Source of the DNA: Nitrospirota bacterium | GTDB taxonomy: Bacteria > Nitrospirota > 9FT-COMBO-42-15 > HDB-SIOI813 | NCBI GenBank assembly: GCA_023248365.1 | Contig: JAHFER010000088.1 | Span: 1-6,783 of the forward strand | Direction of reading: 5' to 3' | DNA length: 6,783 nt | Part shown: positions 1 to 5,321 of the stretch, piece after piece | Position numbering within the stretch: the stretch's first letter is position 1 | Layout: each line of letters begins with the position of its first letter | Notes under the pieces: generated by a model | The model's input: only the letters and a program-made list of their open reading frames with translations | What the model was told of the DNA's origin: nothing | The model's database searches: none | Program-made: the position numbers and the translations under genes

Positions 1-29
1 CCCCCCATCCCTTTTTTTATGAAGGGGGG
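1..29. repeat. G/C-run palindromic dispersed repeat, copy 1 (cut by window edge)
   Basis: A run of six C, a short spacer, CCC plus seven T, then AAGGGGGG forms an imperfect hairpin. It matches the repeat inside the E2 gene (1342-1379) when that copy is read on the minus strand: C-run, ATCCC or ATACCCCCC, T-run, A-run, G-run. The flanking AAATC expected before the first C-run would lie outside the window. This family resembles dispersed repeats I recall from Nitrospirota and deltaproteobacterial genomes; that link is memory, not a search. Confidence 0.55.
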
Positions 30-41
30 TGACTACTATCT

Positions 42-67
42 CCCCTCTTTAGAAAAGGGGGATTTGA
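42..67. repeat. G/C-run palindromic dispersed repeat, copy 2
   Basis: CCCCTCTTT (42-50) pairs with AAAGGGGG (54-61) around an AGA loop, with one T-G wobble, and is followed by ATTTGA. The same AGA loop and ATTTGA tail occur in the E2-internal copy at 1342-1379, so this is the same element in the same orientation but without the second G-run. It lies opposite in orientation to copy 1, 13 bases away, just before the ribosome binding site of the E1 beta gene. It could act as an RNA hairpin between the upstream gene and E1 beta. Confidence 0.65.
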
Positions 68-101
68 AGTCAGGCAGACAAACGGCAACCATAGGAGACT
101 T

Positions 102-1073
102 ATGGAGATTACATATCTTGAGGCTATACGCCAGGCGTTAGACGAGGAATTAACACGGACTCCTGATGTCTTTCTACTGGGTGAGGATATTGGAAATTAC
201 GGCGGGGCCTTTCGTGTTACAGAGGGCTTTTTTGAAAAGTATGGGAAATGGAGGATTTTAGATACTCCGCTTTCTGAATCTGGTTTTACAGGCGCCGCAA
301 TAGGAGCTGCACTGATGGGAATGAGGCCGGTTGTGGAAATGCAGTTTGCTGATTTTATTTCCTGTGCCTTTGATCAGATTGTAAATGTTGCTGCCAAGAA
401 CTTTTACAGGTGGGGAGGCAAAACACCCATGGTAATAAGAGCGCCTTTTGGAGGCAATGTACATGGGGGCGCATTTCATTCACAATGTCCTGAAGGATGG
501 TTTTTTAATGTGCCTGGTTTAAAGATGGTTGCCCCATCTAATCCTTATGATGCCAAGGGGCTTCTTAAGGCCGCAATCAGGGATGATGACCCTGTTATTT
601 ATTTTGAACATAAGTTCTTATATCGCCGGATAAAAGGGGAGGTACCTGAAGGGGATTATGTGGTTCCGCTTGGCAAGGTGAATGTAATCAAATCGGGTCG
701 GGATATATCAGTTATTACCTACGGTGCCATGACGCATATTGCATTAGAGGCAGCAAAGATACTTGAAGATGAGGGGATAAGTATAGAGGTCGTGGATTTG
801 AGGACATTATTACCCCTCGATAAAAACGGTATTTATGAATCTGTAAAAAAGACCAGCAGGGTTATTGTACTCTATGAATCCCCGAAGACCGGGGGGGTAG
901 GGGCAGAAGTAGCGGCATTAATTTCAGAGGACATGTTTGAATATCTCGATGCCCCTATTGTCCGTATTGCTGCTCCTGATACACCGGTCCCCTTCAGCCC
1001 GCCCTTTGAAGATCTCTACCTGCCTAAGGTAGATGATGTACTGAAGGCCGCAAGAAGGCTGGCAGCGTATTAA
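102..1073 (+). CDS. pdhB: 2-oxoacid (pyruvate) dehydrogenase E1 component, beta subunit
   Basis: This is the beta half of a thiamine-diphosphate dehydrogenase E1 that decarboxylates a 2-oxoacid and passes the acyl group to lipoyl-E2 in the cytoplasm. The 323 residues match the usual E1 beta length. Visible marks are the N-terminal ITYLEAIRQALDEEL segment, GEDIG at 27-31, the PLSE motif with Glu59 (the cofactor-activating glutamate in the family), the FADF segment near 82-85, GGAFHSQ with His126, and a C-terminal transketolase-like domain ending in DTPVPFSPPFE. AGGAG lies five bases before the ATG. E2 begins one base after the stop, so the two are surely co-transcribed. The alpha subunit is not in the window and should lie upstream. 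Substrate choice (pyruvate, acetoin or branched-chain 2-oxoacid) cannot be settled from sequence alone; pyruvate is my best inference from the linked lipB. Confidence 0.93.
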   Translation: MEITYLEAIRQALDEELTRTPDVFLLGEDIGNYGGAFRVTEGFFEKYGKWRILDTPLSESGFTGAAIGAALMGMRPVVEMQFADFISCAFDQIVNVAAKNFYRWGGKTPMVIRAPFGGNVHGGAFHSQCPEGWFFNVPGLKMVAPSNPYDAKGLLKAAIRDDDPVIYFEHKFLYRRIKGEVPEGDYVVPLGKVNVIKSGRDISVITYGAMTHIALEAAKILEDEGISIEVVDLRTLLPLDKNGIYESVKKTSRVIVLYESPKTGGVGAEVAALISEDMFEYLDAPIVRIAAPDTPVPFSPPFEDLYLPKVDDVLKAARRLAAY

Positions 1074-1074
1074 C

Positions 1075-2358
1075 ATGAAAGAAATAATAATGCCCCAGAT
1101 GGGGGAAACCGTTGCAGAGGGAACAATATTAAAGTGGCTTGTCAACGAAGGTGAAAGAGTAGAGAAAGATCAGCCCCTCGTTGAAATTAGTACAGATAAG
1201 ATTGACACTGAAGTTCCTTCACCTGTCTCAGGTATATTAAAAAACATCCTGCATAAAGTTGGTGAAACGGTCCCTGTAGGTAAAGTAATTGCTTTGATTG
1301 AGGAATTGAAAGAGGGCGCAGCACGTTCTGCCCCCTTCCCTCCCCCCCCTTTAGAAAAGGGGGGTATGGGGGGATTTGATGGAGGAGTTTCGGACGAACA
1401 AAAGGGTGTAGAAGGTTTTGAGACCAAAAAAATATACACCCCACTTGTCAGACGCCTTGCAAAAGAATATGGGATTGATCTGGAAACGATTTATGGGACA
1501 GGTGCAGGCGGGAGGATTACAAAAGAGGATATTTTAGATTACGTTGAAAGGACACAGAAGATACCTCTTACCGGAACAACTACTGAAACTGCAACAACCG
1601 AACCTGCCGAGGTAATAAAACCGGAGGAAAGGGAAGAGCTTATTCCGCTTAGTTCTAAACGTAAAATTATTGCGGAACGGATGGTTAAAAGCACTACAGA
1701 GATACCTCATGTAACGACTACATTTGAAGTTGATATGACTGCAATTGCCCATTACAGAGAAGCAAATAAAGATGCCTTTTTAAAGGAAAACAGCATACAC
1801 CTCACATACTTTCCATTTATAATTGCCTCGGCTGCTTCAGCCATTAAGAAATATCCAATGCTTAATTCCTCATGGACTGAAAAGGGCATAGTAATAAAAA
1901 AATATTTTAATATCGGGATTGCGGTTTCAATCGAGGATGGTTTGATTGTGCCGGTAATCAAAGGGGCTGATAAAAAGGGGTTAATTGATCTTGCCAGGGA
2001 GATTCAGGATATTGCAAAGAGGGCACGTGAAAAAAAGTTAAGTGTTGATGATGTACTGGATGGAACTTTTACAGTAACAAACTACGGCATTGGAGGGAGC
2101 CTTTTTGGGACACCTATAATCTTCCCTGGTCAGACTGCTATTTTAGGGATTGGGGCTATAATCAAAAGACCCATCATTATAAATGATGCCATTGCAATCA
2201 GGCAGATGGTGTATCTCAGCCTTTCATTTGACCACCGTGTAATTGACGGCGCCCAGGCTGACCAGTTCCTGACAATGATAAAGGGAAGTTTAGAGGGGTG
2301 GAGGGGAAAAAGTGAGAAGGTGCAAACTTCTGCAACCGGGTTTGGTGGAGTATGGTAA
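1075..2358 (+). CDS. pdhC: Dihydrolipoamide acyltransferase (E2) of the 2-oxoacid dehydrogenase complex
   Basis: E2 is the core of the complex: its swinging lipoyl arm takes the acyl group from E1 and transfers it to CoA. There is one lipoyl domain (residues 1-77) with Lys42 in STDKIDTE as the lipoylation site, a linker (78-118), a peripheral-subunit binding domain (121-157, YTPLVRRLAKEYGID to GRITKEDI), a second linker, and a catalytic domain from about 195 with the DHRVIDG motif (His387, Asp391). The first linker contains a G/C-run repeat translated in frame as Pro- and Gly-rich residues about 90-102. The last 14 or so residues are an extra tail that overlaps the start of lipB. No good Shine-Dalgarno site precedes the ATG, and the one-base gap suggests translation coupled to E1 beta. 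The symbol is by analogy; aceF-type names would fit equally. Confidence 0.93.
   Translation: MKEIIMPQMGETVAEGTILKWLVNEGERVEKDQPLVEISTDKIDTEVPSPVSGILKNILHKVGETVPVGKVIALIEELKEGAARSAPFPPPPLEKGGMGGFDGGVSDEQKGVEGFETKKIYTPLVRRLAKEYGIDLETIYGTGAGGRITKEDILDYVERTQKIPLTGTTTETATTEPAEVIKPEEREELIPLSSKRKIIAERMVKSTTEIPHVTTTFEVDMTAIAHYREANKDAFLKENSIHLTYFPFIIASAASAIKKYPMLNSSWTEKGIVIKKYFNIGIAVSIEDGLIVPVIKGADKKGLIDLAREIQDIAKRAREKKLSVDDVLDGTFTVTNYGIGGSLFGTPIIFPGQTAILGIGAIIKRPIIINDAIAIRQMVYLSLSFDHRVIDGAQADQFLTMIKGSLEGWRGKSEKVQTSATGFGGVW
1342..1379. repeat. G/C-run palindromic repeat inserted in the E2 linker
   Basis: CCCCCCTTT (1344-1352) and AAAGGGGGG (1356-1364) form a perfect nine-pair stem with an AGA loop. 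TAT, a second run of six G and ATTTGA follow. Loop and tail match the copy at 42-67. The element keeps the E2 reading frame open, and its codons give Pro-rich then Gly-rich residues, tolerable in a flexible linker. The opposite strand reads as the NPPIPPFSKGG peptide that is often a mark of this repeat in spurious gene calls. Confidence 0.75.
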
Positions 2359-2983
2359 GGCATGGGATATTCAGAGAGAACTCTTTACTGCAAGGACAAA
2401 TAATGAAATAGACGACACCTTAATTATCCTTCAGCATCCTCCAACCTATACATTCGGCCGTACAAGTGAAGTTGAACAGCCTGTGCTAAAAGAGAATGAT
2501 CCTGACGCACCTGCTGTCTACTTTACAGACAGAGGCGGCGGGGCTACATATCACGGGCCGGGTCAGATAGTGGGGTATCCCATTATTGGCATTAAGTCGT
2601 ACACTTCTGATTATCATACCTACCTGAGAATGCTTGAAGATGTAATGATAAAAACCCTGGCAGACTTTCAGATTAATTCACAGAGAAAAAAGGGGTTTAC
2701 CGGTGTATGGGTAGATGAAAAAAAGATAGGATGTATAGGTGTCAGGATTATAAGGGATTTTACAATGCACGGATTTTCATTAAACGCTAACAACGACCTT
2801 GCCCCTTTTGATAATATAATTCCCTGTAATATAAAGGGAGTTAAGATGACGTCAATGAAAGAGGTTCTTGGGAAAGGAATTCTTGGGACAAAAAATCCTG
2901 GGAGCGAGTTGAATATATTGGCAGTTGAGGAGTGTTTACTCAAAAAATATTCAGAGGTTTTTAAAGTAACACTCGAAGTTTAA
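2312..2983 (+). CDS. lipB: Octanoyl-[ACP]:protein N-octanoyltransferase LipB
   Basis: LipB moves octanoate from acyl carrier protein to the lipoyl-domain lysine of E2-type proteins, the first step of de novo lipoate assembly; LipA then inserts sulfur. The 223 residues show the family order: the LVEYGKAWDIQREL start region, LQHPPTYTFGR (40-50), the signature RGGGATYHGPGQIVGYPI (74-91), KIGCIGVRI with the presumed catalytic Lys138, GFSLNANNDL (154-163), and IIPCNIKG with the acyl-accepting Cys172. The start is GTG with GAGGGG five bases upstream. An ATG start further in would lose the conserved N-terminus. The gene overlaps the 3' end of E2 by 47 bases in another frame, which ties lipoate-precursor supply to the enzyme that uses it. 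No T-tailed terminator follows on this strand, and the gene converges on the tRNA unit. Confidence 0.95.
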   Translation: MRRCKLLQPGLVEYGKAWDIQRELFTARTNNEIDDTLIILQHPPTYTFGRTSEVEQPVLKENDPDAPAVYFTDRGGGATYHGPGQIVGYPIIGIKSYTSDYHTYLRMLEDVMIKTLADFQINSQRKKGFTGVWVDEKKIGCIGVRIIRDFTMHGFSLNANNDLAPFDNIIPCNIKGVKMTSMKEVLGKGILGTKNPGSELNILAVEECLLKKYSEVFKVTLEV

Positions 2984-3007
2984 GAAAAAATACGGAGATA
3001 TAAAAAC

Positions 3008-3038
3008 AAAAAAAGGATTACAGCAATTGCTGTAATCC
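3008..3038 (-). terminator. Rho-independent terminator of the tRNA-fMet unit
   Basis: GGATTACAGC (3015-3024) and GCTGTAATCC (3029-3038) are a perfect ten-pair inverted repeat around AATT. Read on the minus strand it is followed by seven T (3014-3008). It begins 12 bases after the encoded CCA end of the tRNA. On the plus strand there is no T-run after the stem, so it is not a good terminator for lipB. Confidence 0.9.
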
Positions 3039-3093
3039 CCTGAATTTCATTGGTAGCGGGGGCCGGATTTGAACCGACGACCTTCGGGTTATG

Positions 3094-3743
3094 CATACCA
3101 CTACAGCTTTCGCTGCCTGTACCAACCAGTTTGTGGTCTGGACTTTCTCTTCACCTTCGGCTGAACCGTTAAGGTGCCTGCCATTAAGTCTCTACACCTT
3201 CTCCAATGTTAAATATCCATTGGAGCTTGGCTCGGGATTACCTCACAAACGGCTTCCCCGAATTTGACAGGTGTTCGCAAGTGAGTTTCCTCACATGCAG
3301 CCCATTGCAGGATTAATTTCCAAGCGTTGCGATAATTCGCAGAACGAGGTTTTCGCTGCCGCTTGTTGACTTCGACTATGTGAATTTCGCTGCCGTAGTC
3401 AATGAACACATCAACCGGGAAAACATAGAATATGGCTAACTCTACCAAGTAAACCATTGCAAAATCAAAGTCTGTTGGCTTATATGCATCCCGAACCATT
3501 TTTCTTCGATTCGTTTTGGTTCTCCGGTTATCCACAACATAGTTGCCTCGTGAACCGTTGAACCATGCACACTTTACCTGTACTTTGACGAGAGTTCCAT
3601 TTACATCGAAGACAAGATCATATGGCAACCGATCTCCGATTGGTTTGAGAACTCCCCAGCCATGCTTCAGTGCCTCAAGTATGGCCGCTTGTTCGGCTAT
3701 GTCTCCTTTGAGCTTTGTGCTCATATTATCCCTGCGTTTTTCG
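3094..3743 (-). ncRNA. Group I self-splicing intron (IC3-like) in tRNA-fMet
   Basis: About 650 bases separate the tRNA halves, ending in the terminal G (3094). Traced on the minus strand: guide TATGAGC (3725-3719), complementary to the joined exons GCT/CATA (P1 and P10); P2 GCAtGTGAG-GAAA-CTCACtTGC (3298-3277); P3 CCTGTCA (3271-3265) with TGGCAGG (3183-3177); P4 TTCGGGG (3262-3256) with TCCCGAG (3237-3231); P6a CTCCAATG/CATTGGAG (3225-3201); P7 GACT (3190-3187) with AGTC (3144-3141); P8 CACCTT (3176-3171) with AAGGTG (3157-3152); and a P9-region hairpin CAGC-GAAA-GCTG (3115-3104). The conserved P, Q, R and S segments resemble those of cyanobacterial tRNA-Leu introns. The compact core of about 205 bases and the GAAA loops on P2 and the P9 region fit subgroup IC3. 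The homing endonuclease frame lies between the guide and the core and overlaps both. Splicing itself is inferred. Confidence 0.92.
3209..3724 (-). CDS. Intron-encoded PD-(D/E)XK homing endonuclease, I-Ssp6803I type
   Basis: The 171-residue protein is inferred to cut intronless tRNA-fMet genes at the anticodon region, so that repair copies the intron in. The N-terminal GDIAEQAAILEALKHGW helix with Glu11, then YDLVFD with Asp36, then VQVK with Gln49 and Lys51 form a PD-(D/E)XK nuclease core. The family is known from the tRNA-fMet intron of Synechocystis, whose enzyme I-Ssp6803I is of similar size. A basic stretch RRTKTNRRK follows near 67-75. AGGG lies five bases before the ATG, inside the P1 loop. 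The start codon is part of the guide sequence, and the C-terminal 30 or so residues (from CEETH) are encoded by P2, the P3 5' strand, P4 and one P6a strand; the stop codon sits in the P6a loop. The frame is open with all active-site residues present, so it looks functional. Confidence 0.88.
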   Translation of the reverse strand: MSTKLKGDIAEQAAILEALKHGWGVLKPIGDRLPYDLVFDVNGTLVKVQVKCAWFNGSRGNYVVDNRRTKTNRRKMVRDAYKPTDFDFAMVYLVELAIFYVFPVDVFIDYGSEIHIVEVNKRQRKPRSANYRNAWKLILQWAACEETHLRTPVKFGEAVCEVIPSQAPMDI

Positions 3744-3797
3744 AGCCCGACGAGCTACCAAGCTGCTCCACCCCGCAGTAATGTTTTAAGCAAGATG

Positions 3798-3827
3798 ATT
3801 ATATAGTTTCTTTGAGAACAAAGTCAA
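3798..3827 (-). promoter_or_regulatory. Sigma-70-type promoter of the tRNA-fMet unit
   Basis: On the minus strand TTGACT (3827-3822) and a consensus TATAAT (3803-3798) are separated by 18 bases. Transcription would start near 3790, about a dozen bases before tRNA nucleotide 1. Five of six and six of six consensus matches fit a strongly expressed tRNA gene. Confidence 0.8.
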
Positions 3828-3845
3828 GCTTTGTTTAACGGCTTC

Positions 3846-3900
3846 GGAAAAAAACTCCATCTGCGGCGTTGCGCTGCATCCTTGTAGATGTTACTTTTTT
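3846..3900 (-). terminator. Hairpin with flanking A- and T-runs after the VOC gene; also a likely dispersed repeat
   Basis: GCGGCG (3863-3868) pairs with CGCTGC (3872-3877) around TTG, with one G-T wobble. CATCT (3858-3862) can pair with AGATG (3886-3890) outside it. Seven A at 3848-3854 become a T-run on the minus strand just after the stem, so this can terminate the VOC gene, whose stop codon is at 3893-3891. A T-run at 3894-3900 gives the mirror arrangement on the plus strand. The core resembles a dispersed repeat I recall from deltaproteobacterial-type genomes (unverified). Confidence 0.6.
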
Positions 3901-4268
3901 TCTATCAGTTCTATTTCATATTTATCCGGTGCGTCAATAAAACAGAAGCGGCTTCCTGAAGAGGTGATGGTCGGGCCATCAGTGATTGGAATACCTTTTT
4001 CTTTAAGGCAGGCTATTGTATCATCAAGATCTTCTACTTCAAAGGCGAGGTGAATGAGGTCTTCCTGCAATTGCACCCTGCCGCTGGCGGGAAATGAACA
4101 TATTTCTATAAGCTCATCACTGCCCGGCACTTTAAGAAAGGCCAGCTCTGATCCTCTGGGAGACAATTTTCTTTCTACTAACTCCAGCCCCAGTATATCT
4201 GTATAGAAGCGGAGAGTTTCTTCCATATCATTTACCCGCATACGCGTGTGGAGCAGTTTCGTAATCAT
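3891..4268 (-). CDS. Glyoxalase I-like VOC superfamily protein
   Basis: This is a small cytoplasmic metal-dependent protein of the vicinal-oxygen-chelate fold, with two beta-alpha-beta-beta-beta modules. The closest classical relative is lactoylglutathione lyase (glyoxalase I), which isomerises the methylglyoxal-thiol adduct. From the ATG at 4268 (125 residues) it begins MITKLLHTRMRV, which lines up with the E. coli GloA start. The four ligands expected for the family are present: His7 in LLHTR, Glu55 in ELIEIC, His73 in IHLAFEV and Glu120 in YEIELIE. The frame also opens six codons earlier with TTG at 4286. I prefer ATG because the conserved fold begins there, although neither start has a clear ribosome binding site. 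Substrate and thiol cofactor are unknown; methylmalonyl-CoA epimerase or another VOC activity is possible. It stands alone, divergent from the glycosyltransferase gene. Confidence 0.85.
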   Translation of the reverse strand: MITKLLHTRMRVNDMEETLRFYTDILGLELVERKLSPRGSELAFLKVPGSDELIEICSFPASGRVQLQEDLIHLAFEVEDLDDTIACLKEKGIPITDGPTITSSGSRFCFIDAPDKYEIELIEKK

Positions 4269-4327
4269 ATCGTAGTCATTGTACAATATATTTCTTATTC
4301 TCTCAATATGAAACAGATGTTTTGTAT

Positions 4328-4356
4328 TTGATTTAATCTTTGTATTCCTATATTAT
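4328..4356 (+). promoter_or_regulatory. Candidate sigma-70 promoter for the glycosyltransferase-YejM pair
   Basis: TTGATT (4328-4333) and TATTAT (4351-4356) lie 17 bases apart, with a predicted start near 4363. The overlapping ATTATA (4352-4357) is TATAAT on the minus strand and could be the -10 box for the divergent VOC gene, but no convincing -35 was found for that direction. Confidence 0.5.
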
Positions 4357-4415
4357 AGTGCAATAGAAAAACATGGTTGAAGACAAATGACCCCTGGAGT
4401 CCGCAAATAAACAGT

Positions 4416-5315
4416 ATGACATTATTATCAGGATTTACCTTTATCAGAAGGGCTGTTCAGCTTGATTATCCGGTGGTGGAGAGTATAAAATCTATTCTAC
4501 CCATTGTAGATGAATTTATCGTAAATGTCGGACCGGACGATGATGGCACTCTTGACCTGATCCACTCAATAGGCGACCGGAAGATTAAGATTATCCAGAG
4601 TCAATGGAATCCCAATATTACAACCGGCGGTTATGTATACGCCCAGCAGACAAATATCGCCTTATTTAATTGTACAGGTAAATGGGCCTTCTACCTTCAG
4701 GCAGATGAGGTTATTCATGAAGATGACCTTTCTGCTATCATGAAATATATTGAAAAGTATAAGGATGATGACAGGGTTGAAGGGCTTATGTTAAAGGAGA
4801 TGTTTTTCTGGGGTGATTATAATGTACTGCTCGACATATACCCGTGGAATATAAGGCGGCGCTGCCGTATTGTAAAACCTCACTGCTTTGTTATGTCCCG
4901 GGGGGATGCCGCTGGATTTACTGTTCATCCAAAATACAAGGAATCCGGACGCAGGATACGTGTTATTGATACAGGGATCCCCCTTTTTCATTACTGTACT
5001 GTAAAGTCAGAAAAGGCACTTGCAAACAAGAACAGGGATATTTCAAAATACTGGAAGATGGAACAGCAGTCTGAATTTTTGGAGAGCCTTTACACTCAGT
5101 TCCCAAGAAGGTTTTTTAAATCCTTTGATAGAACACATCCCGGTGTTATGGCAGAACGGATTAAGAAACACCTTGTCAGTCTGAACCTTTCTTCCAGGGA
5201 GTGGAGGAATACTCTTAATTGGCATGAATACTGTCGCATTATAAAGACTATGTTTGTTAATAACGTTACAGAACGGTTTTCAGGAAGAGGAAGTTATAAG
5301 CTTATTAAGGGGTAG
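4416..5315 (+). CDS. Family 2-like glycosyltransferase
   Basis: A GT-A-fold type enzyme expected to transfer a sugar from a nucleotide donor to an envelope polysaccharide or lipid; donor and acceptor are unknown. From ATG at 4416 it has 299 residues. The N-terminus SGFTFIRRAVQLDYPVVESI, then DEFIVNVGPDDDGT (32-45), is the usual first strand and nucleotide-binding region. WAFYLQADEVIHEDDL (90-105) holds the acidic QADE segment that stands where DXD metal-binding motifs occur. The C-terminal half is Arg/Lys-rich and has no membrane segments, so it is probably cytoplasmic or peripheral. A TTG at 4377 opens the frame 13 codons earlier, but family members as I recall them begin close to SGFTF. Neither start has a strong ribosome binding site. 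The stop is TAG directly followed by TAA. A YejM-like gene starts six bases later. Confidence 0.85.
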   Translation: MTLLSGFTFIRRAVQLDYPVVESIKSILPIVDEFIVNVGPDDDGTLDLIHSIGDRKIKIIQSQWNPNITTGGYVYAQQTNIALFNCTGKWAFYLQADEVIHEDDLSAIMKYIEKYKDDDRVEGLMLKEMFFWGDYNVLLDIYPWNIRRRCRIVKPHCFVMSRGDAAGFTVHPKYKESGRRIRVIDTGIPLFHYCTVKSEKALANKNRDISKYWKMEQQSEFLESLYTQFPRRFFKSFDRTHPGVMAERIKKHLVSLNLSSREWRNTLNWHEYCRIIKTMFVNNVTERFSGRGSYKLIKG

Positions 5316-5321
5316 TAATAT

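Larger units (their letters stand above)
3051..3777 (-). tRNA. Initiator tRNA-Met (CAU), split by a group I intron
   Basis: The 5' exon is 3777-3744 and the 3' exon 3093-3051; joined, they give 77 nucleotides with an encoded CCA. Initiator features are visible. The first acceptor pair is absent (T1 facing T72), with GCGGGG pairing to CCCCGC beyond it. The D stem has the A11-T24 pair. The anticodon stem TCGGG/CCCGA has the three G-C pairs that direct the tRNA to the ribosomal P site. The loop is CTCATAA with anticodon CAT. The T arm GTCGG-TTCAAAT-CCGGC equals the E. coli initiator as I remember it. The intron sits after U33, directly 5' of the anticodon (one-base uncertainty). The unit has its own promoter and terminator. 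The gene depends on splicing for function, and whether another initiator tRNA gene exists elsewhere is unknown. Confidence 0.93.

Noticed and set aside
1170..1444. Two overlapping minus-strand frames with PPIPPFSKGG and PPYPPFLKGG peptides
   Set aside because: They lie wholly inside the well-supported E2 gene and owe their form to the palindromic repeat.
3015..3038. Inverted repeat as terminator for lipB
   Set aside because: The T-run follows only on the minus strand; on the plus strand the stem is followed by CC and mixed sequence.
3051..3093. Isolated 3' tRNA fragment, as left by integration at an att site
   Set aside because: The matching 5' half is present at 3744-3777, and the intervening RNA has group I core elements rather than an integrase or phage genes.
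3543..3806. Plus-strand 87-codon frame
   Set aside because: It runs antisense to the endonuclease and the tRNA 5' exon, has no domain features, and is explained by the minus-strand genes.
4269..4286. TTG-initiated six-codon extension of the VOC protein
   Set aside because: The first conserved segment starts right after the internal ATG, and the TTG has no better ribosome binding site.
4377..4415. TTG-initiated N-terminal extension of the glycosyltransferase
   Set aside because: There is no ribosome binding site and the extension lacks family features; the ATG at 4416 begins at the conserved SGFTF segment. It cannot be fully excluded.
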